Shown piece by piece: positions 25,072 to 32,832 of a stretch of 64,000 nt of DNA. The translations under genes and the position numbers were made by a program. The notes under the pieces are model-generated. The model did not search any database. It saw nothing but the letters and a program-made list of their open reading frames with translations, and was not told where the DNA came from. Source of the DNA: Flavobacterium defluvii (lineage in GTDB: Bacteria; Bacteroidota; Bacteroidia; Flavobacteriales; Flavobacteriaceae); contig NZ_FQWC01000006.1 in assembly GCF_900129555.1 (NCBI RefSeq), positions 186,001 to 250,000 on the forward strand, given 5' to 3'. The first letter of the stretch is position 1. Every line of letters begins with the position of its first letter.

Positions 25072-25941
25072 ATGAACAAATTTTTTACTCTCACTTTTTT
25101 ATTTCTTTTCACCACAATACTTTTTAGCCAAAACAATAAATCAAAAGCTCCAGAAATCAATAAACCTTTTGTTTTAGGTGTTATAGATGAAATTCAATCT
25201 AAAGAATTAGGCGAAAACAGAATTTTAAACATCTATCTTCCTGAAGGTTACAATCCTAAAAATCAGGAAAAATATCCAGTAATTTATTTGTTAGACGGTT
25301 CTGCCGATGAAGATTTTATTCATATTTCAGGTTTAGTTCAGTTTAATAGTTTTGAATGGATCAATCAGGTTCCAAAATCGATTGTTGTAGGTATTGCAAC
25401 TGTAGACAGAAAAAGGGATTTTACCTTCCCAACAACTCTTGAAAACGATAAGAAGAAATATCCAACAACCGGACATTCAGATAAGTTTATCGCTTTTATC
25501 GAAAAAGAATTACAGCCTTTTATTGATAAAAAATACAAAACAACAGATTCTAAAACTATTATTGGACAATCTTTGGGCGGGTTACTGGAAACCGAAATTT
25601 TATTCAAAAAACCTTCACTTTTTAATAGATATGTTATTGTAAGCCCAAGTTTATGGTGGGATAATGGTTCTATTTTAAATCAGGATTCTGAAATTTTTAA
25701 AGAAAATTTCAAACAAAATATTGAAATTTATATCGCGGTAGGCAAAGAAGGTTTAACGCCAACAGAAATCCCGAGGGTTATGGAAGTGGATGCTAATTTA
25801 TTAGAAGAAAAAATAAAAGCATCAAAAAGTAAAAGCATTAAAGTTTATTTTGATTATTTCCCTGCAGAAAATCACGGTACTATTTTACATCCGGCAGTTG
25901 CGAATTCTTTTAAATTCTTTTACCCGAAAAGCAAGGAATAA
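25072..25941 (+). CDS. Secreted esterase, PF00756-type alpha/beta hydrolase
   Basis: A 289-residue protein with a signal peptide (hydrophobic about 3-17, cleavage after LFSQ). The fold motifs are VIYLLDGSADEDF (about 70-82), nucleophile elbow G-Q-S-L-G with Ser167, and the C-terminal His in FPAENHGTILHP. It is related in fold to the esterase at 6738 but not a close copy. Substrate is unknown. The next gene starts immediately at 25942, with no gap after the stop codon. Confidence 0.87.
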   Translation: MNKFFTLTFLFLFTTILFSQNNKSKAPEINKPFVLGVIDEIQSKELGENRILNIYLPEGYNPKNQEKYPVIYLLDGSADEDFIHISGLVQFNSFEWINQVPKSIVVGIATVDRKRDFTFPTTLENDKKKYPTTGHSDKFIAFIEKELQPFIDKKYKTTDSKTIIGQSLGGLLETEILFKKPSLFNRYVIVSPSLWWDNGSILNQDSEIFKENFKQNIEIYIAVGKEGLTPTEIPRVMEVDANLLEEKIKASKSKSIKVYFDYFPAENHGTILHPAVANSFKFFYPKSKE

Positions 25942-26382
25942 ATGAAGTTTCCAAAAACAGCCGAAGATATAAAAAATGAACTTTTAAATTCCATTGATAA
26001 AATTAATGTGATAGGTGATTTACGCATTCGACAGTTAATCCAAATTTTATCTAAAATTGAAGATCGAATAATAGTAGAAGGTATTATTCAGGTTTTTGAG
26101 AATGAAGACAGGATTGATTCGATTTATATTGATCAAAAGTATGCCGGAATAATTTTAAAAAAGTTAAATCCAAAAACAAATGAAAATATTGAATTATTGA
26201 TTATTCGAACATTAAAAAACTGGAATAAAAGTTTAGAAGAATTACCTTTTTGGTTTAAAGATAATTATGGAATTGAAATTGTAAAAAAAGTTTTCGACGA
26301 AATTGAAAATAAAGGCATATCTAAAATAGAGTCTGACAAATTAACTACAATGAAGTGGTTTTTAGGAATAAAAAACTCCTAA
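25942..26382 (+). CDS. Hypothetical protein
   Basis: A 146-residue soluble protein beginning MKFPKTAEDIKNELLNSIDK, mostly helical and rich in Lys, Glu and Ile, with a final Trp-containing LTTMKWFLGIKNS. No domain is recognised. HEAT-like helix pairs are conceivable from the repeated RQLIQILSKIEDRIIVEG and LKKLNPKTNENIELLIIRTLKNW segments, but this is only a guess. Its ATG directly follows the stop of the esterase gene, so the two are co-transcribed. Confidence 0.7.
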   Translation: MKFPKTAEDIKNELLNSIDKINVIGDLRIRQLIQILSKIEDRIIVEGIIQVFENEDRIDSIYIDQKYAGIILKKLNPKTNENIELLIIRTLKNWNKSLEELPFWFKDNYGIEIVKKVFDEIENKGISKIESDKLTTMKWFLGIKNS

Positions 26383-26459
26383 TTTACAGCTAGACCATAG
26401 CGATCTTATTCGCAATATTCATAAATAAAAAGTCGAAAAAAATAAAAATTTATTTTTTA

Positions 26460-26467
26460 TATCTTTG
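26460..26467 (+). promoter_or_regulatory. Promoter -7 box of the ABC-F gene
   Basis: TATCTTTG matches TAnnTTTG and sets a leader of about 107 bases before the ABC-F start codon. Confidence 0.5.
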
Positions 26468-26472
26468 CAATT

Positions 26473-26579
26473 CTAATTAAACCGCACAAATCTATATGTG
26501 AATAAAAATTTCTTTCGGACAATTATAAGGTAAGCCGCAACGGACTTACCCATTTGTTTATTACTTAAAGAAAGAAATT
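26473..26579 (+). promoter_or_regulatory. Attenuator-like leader of the ABC-F gene
   Basis: AATTTCTTTC (26507-26516) is perfectly complementary to GAAAGAAATT (26570-26579), the ten bases directly before the ATG. Nested between them is a hairpin GGTAAG-CCG-CAA-CGG-A-CTTACC (26529-26550). A possible 11-codon leader peptide (GTG at 26498, stop 26531-26533, V-N-K-N-F-F-R-T-I-I-R) overlaps both left arms. Ribosomes on it would open the pairing that blocks the start. This is inferred from the sequence; such leaders are known for antibiotic-resistance ABC-F genes. Confidence 0.5.
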
Positions 26580-28169
26580 ATGGTTATTTTACAGAATATC
26601 TCATACCTGCATTCAAACAAAGATTTATTGTTTGATAATATTACATTTACAGTTAATCCTCATGAAAAGATTGCTTTAATTGGCAATAACGGTGTTGGAA
26701 AATCAACATTATTAAAAATTATTGCCAGCGAATTGGAACCTGAAAACGGTTTATTAAAAACCGATTCTATACCCTATTATCTTCCGCAGATTTTTGGACA
26801 GTTTAATCATTTGACAATTGCACAAGCACTTAAGGTTGATGATAAACTGAATGCGCTTCAGGAAATTCTTAACGGAAATGTTTCTGAAGAAAATCTCAAT
26901 ACATTAAATGACGACTGGACAATTGAAGATCGCTGCAATGAAGCATTACAATATTGGCAATTACAGGATTTTGATTTGAATCAGAAACTGGAAACACTGA
27001 GCGGCGGGCAAAAAACAAAAGTTTTTCTGGCTGGAATTTTAGTTCATGAGCCTGAACTTGTTCTTCTTGATGAACCGAGTAATCATTTGGATATTACTGG
27101 AAGAGAATTGTTATACAATTTTATTAAAAGTACTTCTTCGACTTTAATAATAGTAAGCCACGATCGAAAATTACTAAATTTATTAAGTTCTGTTTACGAA
27201 TTATCAAAACACGGAATTACGGTTTACGGGGGAAACTATGATTTTTATGCAGAACAAAAACAAATCGAAAATAATGCTTTAAGTCAGGATATTCAGAGCA
27301 AAGAAAAAGCTTTGCGTAAAGCGAAAGAAAAAGAACGTGAAACTCTGGAACGCCAGAACAAACTGGATTCGCGCGGAGAAAAGAAACAAAAAAAAGCCGG
27401 AGTTTCGAGAATTATGATGAACACTTTGCGAAACAATGCCGAAAACAGTACAGCAAAAACGAAAGGTGTTCATACTGAAAAGATTGGCGGAATTTCCAAA
27501 GATTTACAAGAATTACGTTCGTCTTTACCAGATATTGATCAGATGAAATTTGGTTTTGATAAAACCGATCTTCATAAAGGCAAAATACTTTTTACAGCAA
27601 CAGAAATTAATCATGGGTACGAAGATCAATTGTTGTGGAAAAATCCGCTTAGTTTTCAAATTTTAAGTGGTCAGCGAATTGGTTTGAAAGGCTTAAACGG
27701 TTCAGGAAAAACAACTTTGATAAAAATAATCATGGGCGAATTACAACCCAAAACAGGAAAAATTTACAAAGCCGATTCGAAAATTATTTATATCGATCAG
27801 GATTATTCGCTTATAGAAAATGGAATTTCGGTATATGAGCAGGCGCAGAAATTTAATACTACAGGTTTGCAGGAACATGATATTAAAATGAAACTGAATA
27901 AGTTTTTGTTTTCTCAAAATGACTGGAACAAACCTTGTTCTGCTTTAAGCGGAGGAGAAAAAATGCGTTTGATGCTTTGCTGTTTAACCATTAATAATCA
28001 GGCGCCGGATATTATCATTCTCGATGAACCAACTAATAATCTGGATATTCAAAATATTGAAATCTTAACTGCAGCAATTAATGAATATACAGGAACTTTA
28101 ATTGTAGTTTCGCATGACTTTCATTTTTTAGAAGATATATATATTGAGGATTTTATAGAATTGCGTTAG
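26580..28169 (+). CDS. ABC-F family ATPase
   Basis: A soluble 529-residue protein with two ATP-binding cassettes and no membrane segments, the ABC-F layout. First cassette: Walker A GNNGVGKST (35-43), signature LSGGQ, Walker B VLLDEPSNHLD. The linker (about 225-310) is strongly charged (KALRKAKEKERETLERQ, RGEKKQKKAG). Second cassette: GLNGSGKTT, LSGGE, IIILDEPTNNLD. Members act at the ribosomal E site, either in translation control or protecting against antibiotics. A role in antibiotic protection is suggested only by the leader structure upstream. Confidence 0.92.
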   Translation: MVILQNISYLHSNKDLLFDNITFTVNPHEKIALIGNNGVGKSTLLKIIASELEPENGLLKTDSIPYYLPQIFGQFNHLTIAQALKVDDKLNALQEILNGNVSEENLNTLNDDWTIEDRCNEALQYWQLQDFDLNQKLETLSGGQKTKVFLAGILVHEPELVLLDEPSNHLDITGRELLYNFIKSTSSTLIIVSHDRKLLNLLSSVYELSKHGITVYGGNYDFYAEQKQIENNALSQDIQSKEKALRKAKEKERETLERQNKLDSRGEKKQKKAGVSRIMMNTLRNNAENSTAKTKGVHTEKIGGISKDLQELRSSLPDIDQMKFGFDKTDLHKGKILFTATEINHGYEDQLLWKNPLSFQILSGQRIGLKGLNGSGKTTLIKIIMGELQPKTGKIYKADSKIIYIDQDYSLIENGISVYEQAQKFNTTGLQEHDIKMKLNKFLFSQNDWNKPCSALSGGEKMRLMLCCLTINNQAPDIIILDEPTNNLDIQNIEILTAAINEYTGTLIVVSHDFHFLEDIYIEDFIELR

Positions 28170-28204
28170 GTTTCTGAAGAACGAGGAATGACAAAATTGC
28201 GCAG

Positions 28205-28240
28205 AACTTTGTCAAAGTTTCAAACTTTGACAAAGTTTTT
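28205..28240. repeat. Perfect 16-base inverted repeat after the ABC-F gene
   Basis: AACTTTGTCAAAGTTT (28205-28220), one base, AAACTTTGACAAAGTT (28222-28237), then T. Each arm is itself a mini-hairpin (AACTTTG-t-CAAAGTT), like the nested elements at 4041 and 41703. It may serve as the terminator of the ABC-F gene. Confidence 0.7.
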
Positions 28241-28276
28241 AAGCACAAAGTATTCCAATCTAAAATCTAAAATCAA

Positions 28277-29812
28277 TTACCCAAGCCATCCTTCTCTATC
28301 TAAACTTCTGTATTGAATTGCTTCGGCAATATGCTGCGAAATTACATTTTCTGAATTGTCTAAATCGGCAATTGTACGGGCAACTTTTAAAATTCGGTCA
28401 TACGCTCGTGCGGAAAGGTTTAAACGCTCCATCGCATTTTTCAAAAGCTCTTTTGATTGTTCGTCTAAGGCACAAAACTCACGAATTAGTTTACTGCTCA
28501 TTTGTGCATTATAATGAATGTTGTCAATCTCAGCAAAACGTTTGGTTTGAATTTCTCTAGCGGCGGTTACACGTTTACGAATTTCTACACTGCTTTCGGC
28601 TTTACGATCGTCAGACAATTTATCAAACGGAACCGGTGTGACTTCTATATGAATGTCAATTCGGTCCAAAAGCGGGCCCGAAATTTTACTCATATAACGC
28701 TGCATTTCGTGTGGCGAAGAAGTATTCGGCATACTTGGATCATTAAAAAATCCGCTCGGACTTGGGTTCATACTTGCCACAAGCATAAAAGATGATGGAT
28801 AAGTTACTGTAAATTTAGCACGCGAAATCGTGACTTCGCGATCTTCCAGCGGCTGACGCATTACTTCCAGAACATCCCGTTTAAATTCTGGTAATTCATC
28901 GAGAAATAAAACACCATTATGAGCCATCGAAATTTCTCCAGGCTGCGGATAACTTCCACCGCCAACCAAAGCTACATTTGAAATTGTATGATGCGGACTT
29001 CTAAACGGGCGTTGATTCATAAGACCAACTTCTTTTAATTTTCCGGCAACACTATGAATTTTAGTCGTTTCAAGAGCTTCTCGCAATGTCATGGGCGGTA
29101 AAATACTCGGAACACGTTTGGCAAGCATTGTTTTTCCTGCACCGGGCGGGCCAATCAAAATTATGTTATGTCCGCCCGCTGCTGCGATTTCCATACAACG
29201 TTTAATGCTTTCTTGCCCGCGAACATCTGAAAAATCGTGTTCGGGAAAATCGAGAGTTTTATAAAACTCAGCGCGAGTATCAATTACTGTTGGCTGCAGC
29301 GTTCCTTTTCCTGCAAAAAAATCAATTATTTCCTGTAAGTTAGAAACGCCATAGACATCTAATCCTGCTACAATTGCAGCTTCTTTTACATTTTGAATCG
29401 GGAGAAAAAAACCTTTATAGCCTTCTTCTTTTGCTTTTATGGCAATTGGCAAAGCTCCCCGAATAGGCTGCAAACTTCCGTCAAGAGAAAGTTCACCCAT
29501 AATAATATACTGTTCAATTTCAGGCGCTTTTATCTGGTCAGAACCTACTAAAATTCCCATTGCGAGTGGCAAATCATAAGCAGAACCTTCTTTTCGAAGA
29601 TCGGCGGGCGCCATATTTATAGTGATTTTTTTCCCCGGCAGACTTAATCCGTTATTTTTAAGTGCGGCAGCAATTCTGTAACTGCTTTCTTTTATGGCAT
29701 TATCCGGCAGTCCAACTAAATGATAACCAATTCCTTTGTCCATGTGCACTTCCATTGTAATGGTTGTGGCTTCGACTCCGAAAACGGCACTTCCGTAAAC
29801 TTTTACTAACAT
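28277..29812 (-). CDS. comM: YifB/ComM-family Mg-chelatase-like ATPase
   Basis: AAA+ helicase family whose member ComM drives branch migration during natural transformation. The 511-residue protein has the N-terminal Lon-like domain (GVEATTITMEVHMDKGIGYHLVGLPDNAIKES), Walker A IGPPGAGKTML (about 217-227), Walker B ELVLFLDELPEF-like GVLFLDELPEFKRDVLE, the sensor region SMNPSPSGFF, and the C-terminal Mg-chelatase lid (LSARAYDRILKVARTIADLD). It lies alone between oppositely oriented and unrelated genes. A minus-strand TACATTTG box occurs at 29878-29885. Confidence 0.93.
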   Translation of the reverse strand: MLVKVYGSAVFGVEATTITMEVHMDKGIGYHLVGLPDNAIKESSYRIAAALKNNGLSLPGKKITINMAPADLRKEGSAYDLPLAMGILVGSDQIKAPEIEQYIIMGELSLDGSLQPIRGALPIAIKAKEEGYKGFFLPIQNVKEAAIVAGLDVYGVSNLQEIIDFFAGKGTLQPTVIDTRAEFYKTLDFPEHDFSDVRGQESIKRCMEIAAAGGHNIILIGPPGAGKTMLAKRVPSILPPMTLREALETTKIHSVAGKLKEVGLMNQRPFRSPHHTISNVALVGGGSYPQPGEISMAHNGVLFLDELPEFKRDVLEVMRQPLEDREVTISRAKFTVTYPSSFMLVASMNPSPSGFFNDPSMPNTSSPHEMQRYMSKISGPLLDRIDIHIEVTPVPFDKLSDDRKAESSVEIRKRVTAAREIQTKRFAEIDNIHYNAQMSSKLIREFCALDEQSKELLKNAMERLNLSARAYDRILKVARTIADLDNSENVISQHIAEAIQYRSLDREGWLG

Positions 29813-29890
29813 AATATTTCTTTCATTAATTGGTTTTAAAACTAATGAAAAAATATTAAATTGTAAATATTTTATTACAAATGTAAAACT

Positions 29891-30865
29891 TTAAAATGGG
29901 AGGTTGATTTGCGTTTTAATCTCCTCAACAATCTTACTCAAATCCAGACTATTTTGATGTGACCAAAGTTTACTTTCTATTTCATTATTGCGAATACAAT
30001 GGCTGCATTCGATGATTTCATGAGAATATCCTTTTCCTAAAGTTGATAAAGTAAATGTGGCTTCTTTTTCTTCATTACTAAATAAAGAATAACCTTGCGG
30101 AGCAAACCACGGAGAATTTAATTCGATTCTGCCTTTTGTTCCGCTAATAAGTGCTTTCATATCAGATTCTGAAACTATAGAAGAATGTAAAACTGCCTGT
30201 GCCTTTTCATAATGCAAAATCATAGATGTCTGCAAATCAATTCCATTTTTATGTTTTATCGCTTTCGCTAAAATCTCTTTTGGCTTCCCTAATACTATAT
30301 AAGACAGAAATAAAGGATAAACACCAATATCAAATAAAGCTCCTCCGCCCAATTCTTTATCAAAAAGTCTTTTATTTTCTGTTTCACTTCCGTGAAAGGC
30401 AAAATCGGCTTTTATATAATTTACTTCTCCTATTATTCCATGGTTAATTTTCTGCAAAACATCCTGAACCGATGGAATAAATCGTGTCCAAAAAGCTTCC
30501 ATAAAAAATTTATTATGCTTTTTAGAAGCATTAATCATTCTTTCCGCATCCTTATACGATAACGACATAGGTTTTTCGCATAAAACATGTTTTCCGTTTT
30601 CTAACGCTTTTATCGACAATTCGGCATGGGAATTATGAGGAGTAGCAATATAAACGATTTCGACTTCAGGATCTTCAAAAAGTAAATCATAAGAATTGTA
30701 AATTCTTGAAGCATTAAATTTTCCTCCAAATTCCTCAGCTTTAGAAAAATCTCTGGAAGCAACAGCAGTTAACTCAGTATTTTCAATCAACAATAAATCC
30801 GAAGCAAACTGAGCCGCAATATTTCCAAGACCAACAATTCCCCATTTAATTTTTTTATTTTCCAT
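29891..30865 (-). CDS. Gfo/Idh/MocA-family oxidoreductase
   Basis: A 324-residue cytoplasmic NAD(P)-dependent dehydrogenase. The Rossmann motif is KWGIVGLGNIAAQFA (5-19), followed by YIATPHNSH and the signature CEKPMS (about 95-100), then the C-terminal alpha/beta domain with GGGALFDIGVYPLFLS bearing the conserved Asp and the usual His-equivalent position. Substrates in the family are sugars, inositols or dihydrodiols; the substrate here is not decidable. No functional partner is adjacent. Confidence 0.9.
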   Translation of the reverse strand: MENKKIKWGIVGLGNIAAQFASDLLLIENTELTAVASRDFSKAEEFGGKFNASRIYNSYDLLFEDPEVEIVYIATPHNSHAELSIKALENGKHVLCEKPMSLSYKDAERMINASKKHNKFFMEAFWTRFIPSVQDVLQKINHGIIGEVNYIKADFAFHGSETENKRLFDKELGGGALFDIGVYPLFLSYIVLGKPKEILAKAIKHKNGIDLQTSMILHYEKAQAVLHSSIVSESDMKALISGTKGRIELNSPWFAPQGYSLFSNEEKEATFTLSTLGKGYSHEIIECSHCIRNNEIESKLWSHQNSLDLSKIVEEIKTQINLPF

Positions 30866-31182
30866 CCTTAAATTATAATCATCAAATTTGTTAAAAAGAT
30901 TAAAAAACCTTCTTTGTTATAAAAACTTCAGATATTTTTAAACAACAAATATGCAATATCTTACAAAAAACAGCAATCAATTACCCCAAAAATTATTAAA
31001 ACTAATAGTTAGTTGAAAAAAAATGTTGCTAAATTGTAAATTTTAAGTTTGTTTTAAGAAATTCATGCAAAATGACAGGGGTTAAATTTTAAATTTAACA
31101 AAAATTAAACATTGAACCCTATTTTTTTATGGGGTATTAAATCATTTTATACTTTTATCAAAAATTTTAAAACTAAATAACT
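30866..31182. other. Intergenic region ahead of amt
   Basis: No gene and no dispersed repeat are visible. The region is AT-rich. A weak hairpin ACCCTA...TATGGGGT occurs at about 31116-31136 and a near-consensus TACTTTTA box at 31150-31157 may be the amt promoter. Confidence 0.5.
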
Positions 31183-32499
31183 ATGCGAAAAATTATTTTA
31201 AGTGTGATTCTTATCACTATTTTGGTACTAACCTTTATATCGAATTTCATCATCGCCGATAACCCAATTCCGGCAGAAGCAGTAAAATTTGATACAGGAG
31301 ATACAGCTTGGATGATCGTTGCAACTGCTTTTGTATTGTTGATGACTCCAGGTTTAGGATTTTTCTACGGAGGAATGGTAGGTAAGAAAAACGTTATCAG
31401 TACTATGCTTCAAAGTTTTATGGCAATGGTAATTGTTACAATTTTATGGGTTGTTGTTGCTTTTGGATTGGCTTTTGGTCCTACAATTGGAGGAATCATC
31501 GGAAATCCATCTACTAATTTATTCTTTGAAGGAGTTGGAACAAGCACAGCCTGGAGTTTAGCCCCAACAATTCCATTTATGTTATTCGCATTATTTCAGG
31601 CAAAATTCGCTATCATTACTCCTGCATTAATTACAGGTGCTTTTGCAGAACGTATTCGTTTCTGGGCTTATTTGTTATTCATGGTTTTATTTATCATTAT
31701 TATATATGCTCCTTTAGCTCACATGACATGGCATCCTGATGGAGTTTTCTTTAAGATGGGAGTTCTTGACTTCGCTGGTGGAACTGTAGTACACATGAGC
31801 GCTGGATGGGCTGCATTGGCTGGAGCAATTTTCTTAGGAAAAAGAAAAATTCAAAAAGTTAATCCTGCCAGAATTACGTATGTATTATTAGGAACAGGTT
31901 TACTATGGTTTGGATGGTTTGGTTTTAACGCAGGATCTGCTTTAGGATCAAACGGATTAGCTGTACAAGCTTTAGGAACAACTACAGTTGCTGCTGCTGC
32001 TGCTGCAATGGCTTGGGTTTTCCTTGATAAAATTTTAGGTCACAAATTATCTGCACTTGGTGCTTGTATTGGAGCTGTTGTAGGTCTTGTAGCTATTACT
32101 CCTGCTGCTGGTTTCGTAAGCATCTCTCATGCAATCTTTATTGGTTTATTTGCTGCAATTGTGAGTAACCTTGTAGTAAGCAAATTCCCTAAAGGAAAAA
32201 TCGACGATGCTCTTGATGTATTTGCTTGTCACGGTGTTGGTGGTATGGTAGGTATGCTTTTAACTGGAGTTTTTGCTTCAAAAGCTATTAACCCTGCTGT
32301 TGGTGACAACCAAGGTTTAATCTTCGGAACTCCTACATTGTTTATTAACCAATTAACTGCTTTAGTTGTTGTATCTATCTTCGCTTTTATTGGTTCATAT
32401 ATTTTATTTTTCATTGTAAATAAAATTACTCCTCTAAGAGTTACTGAAGAAAAAGAAGAATTAGGATTAGATATCTCTCAACATGGAGAATTCTTATAA
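31183..32499 (+). CDS. amt: Ammonium transporter
   Basis: Amt/Rh-type inner-membrane channel for ammonium. The 438-residue protein has an N-terminal signal-like segment, then about eleven membrane helices. Family signatures: DTAWMIVATAFVLLMTPGLGFFYGGMV at the first helix, ITGAFAERIRFWAYLLF, the pore His in DFAGGTVVHMSAGWAAL, and the second pore His in FACHGVGGMVGMLLTGVFA. There is no GlnK gene adjacent, unlike in many proteobacteria. It would supply ammonium to glutamine synthetase and GltBD. A strong terminator follows. Confidence 0.96.
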   Translation: MRKIILSVILITILVLTFISNFIIADNPIPAEAVKFDTGDTAWMIVATAFVLLMTPGLGFFYGGMVGKKNVISTMLQSFMAMVIVTILWVVVAFGLAFGPTIGGIIGNPSTNLFFEGVGTSTAWSLAPTIPFMLFALFQAKFAIITPALITGAFAERIRFWAYLLFMVLFIIIIYAPLAHMTWHPDGVFFKMGVLDFAGGTVVHMSAGWAALAGAIFLGKRKIQKVNPARITYVLLGTGLLWFGWFGFNAGSALGSNGLAVQALGTTTVAAAAAAMAWVFLDKILGHKLSALGACIGAVVGLVAITPAAGFVSISHAIFIGLFAAIVSNLVVSKFPKGKIDDALDVFACHGVGGMVGMLLTGVFASKAINPAVGDNQGLIFGTPTLFINQLTALVVVSIFAFIGSYILFFIVNKITPLRVTEEKEELGLDISQHGEFL

Positions 32500-32530
32500 G
32501 AAAAAATTAATTTTTACTAGTTGCTGATAA

Positions 32531-32566
32531 AAAAAGCCCTCTAAGTTATATTAGAGGGCTTTTTGT
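32531..32566 (+). terminator. amt terminator
   Basis: AAAAAGCCCTCTAA (32531-32544), 6-base loop, TTAGAGGGCTTTTT (32551-32564). Confidence 0.92.
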
Positions 32567-32832
32567 TTGAATTAACCTTTTTATATTTTAGATTTTAGAG
32601 TGTAAATTGTAGATTATAATGTGTATGCTATTTAAAAATCAATACACAAATTGCCTAAACAAAGCCAGTTATTTCAACTAATGTAGTACAATCAACATCA
32701 TATTTCTATTCTATTTTTTATACGTTCCTTTGGTTCAAACCACAAGGCTATGTTTTTGAAGGTGTTGATATTATGAATTATTAAAAATTAAGAATTAGAA
32801 TATCTCTTAATTCCTCACTCATAACTCATAAA
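32567..32832. other. Intergenic region between amt and dsbD
   Basis: No gene. It holds TTTAGATTTTAGA words and a mini-hairpin TGGTT-CA-AACCA at 32731-32742, within TTTGGTTCAAACCACAAGG, related to the element at 9217-9244. No dsbD terminator with a clear T-tract is seen. Confidence 0.5.

Noticed and set aside
32731..32742. GGTTCAAACC as a tRNA T-loop
   Set aside because: No acceptor, D or anticodon stem surrounds it; it matches the mini-hairpin repeat at 9217-9244.
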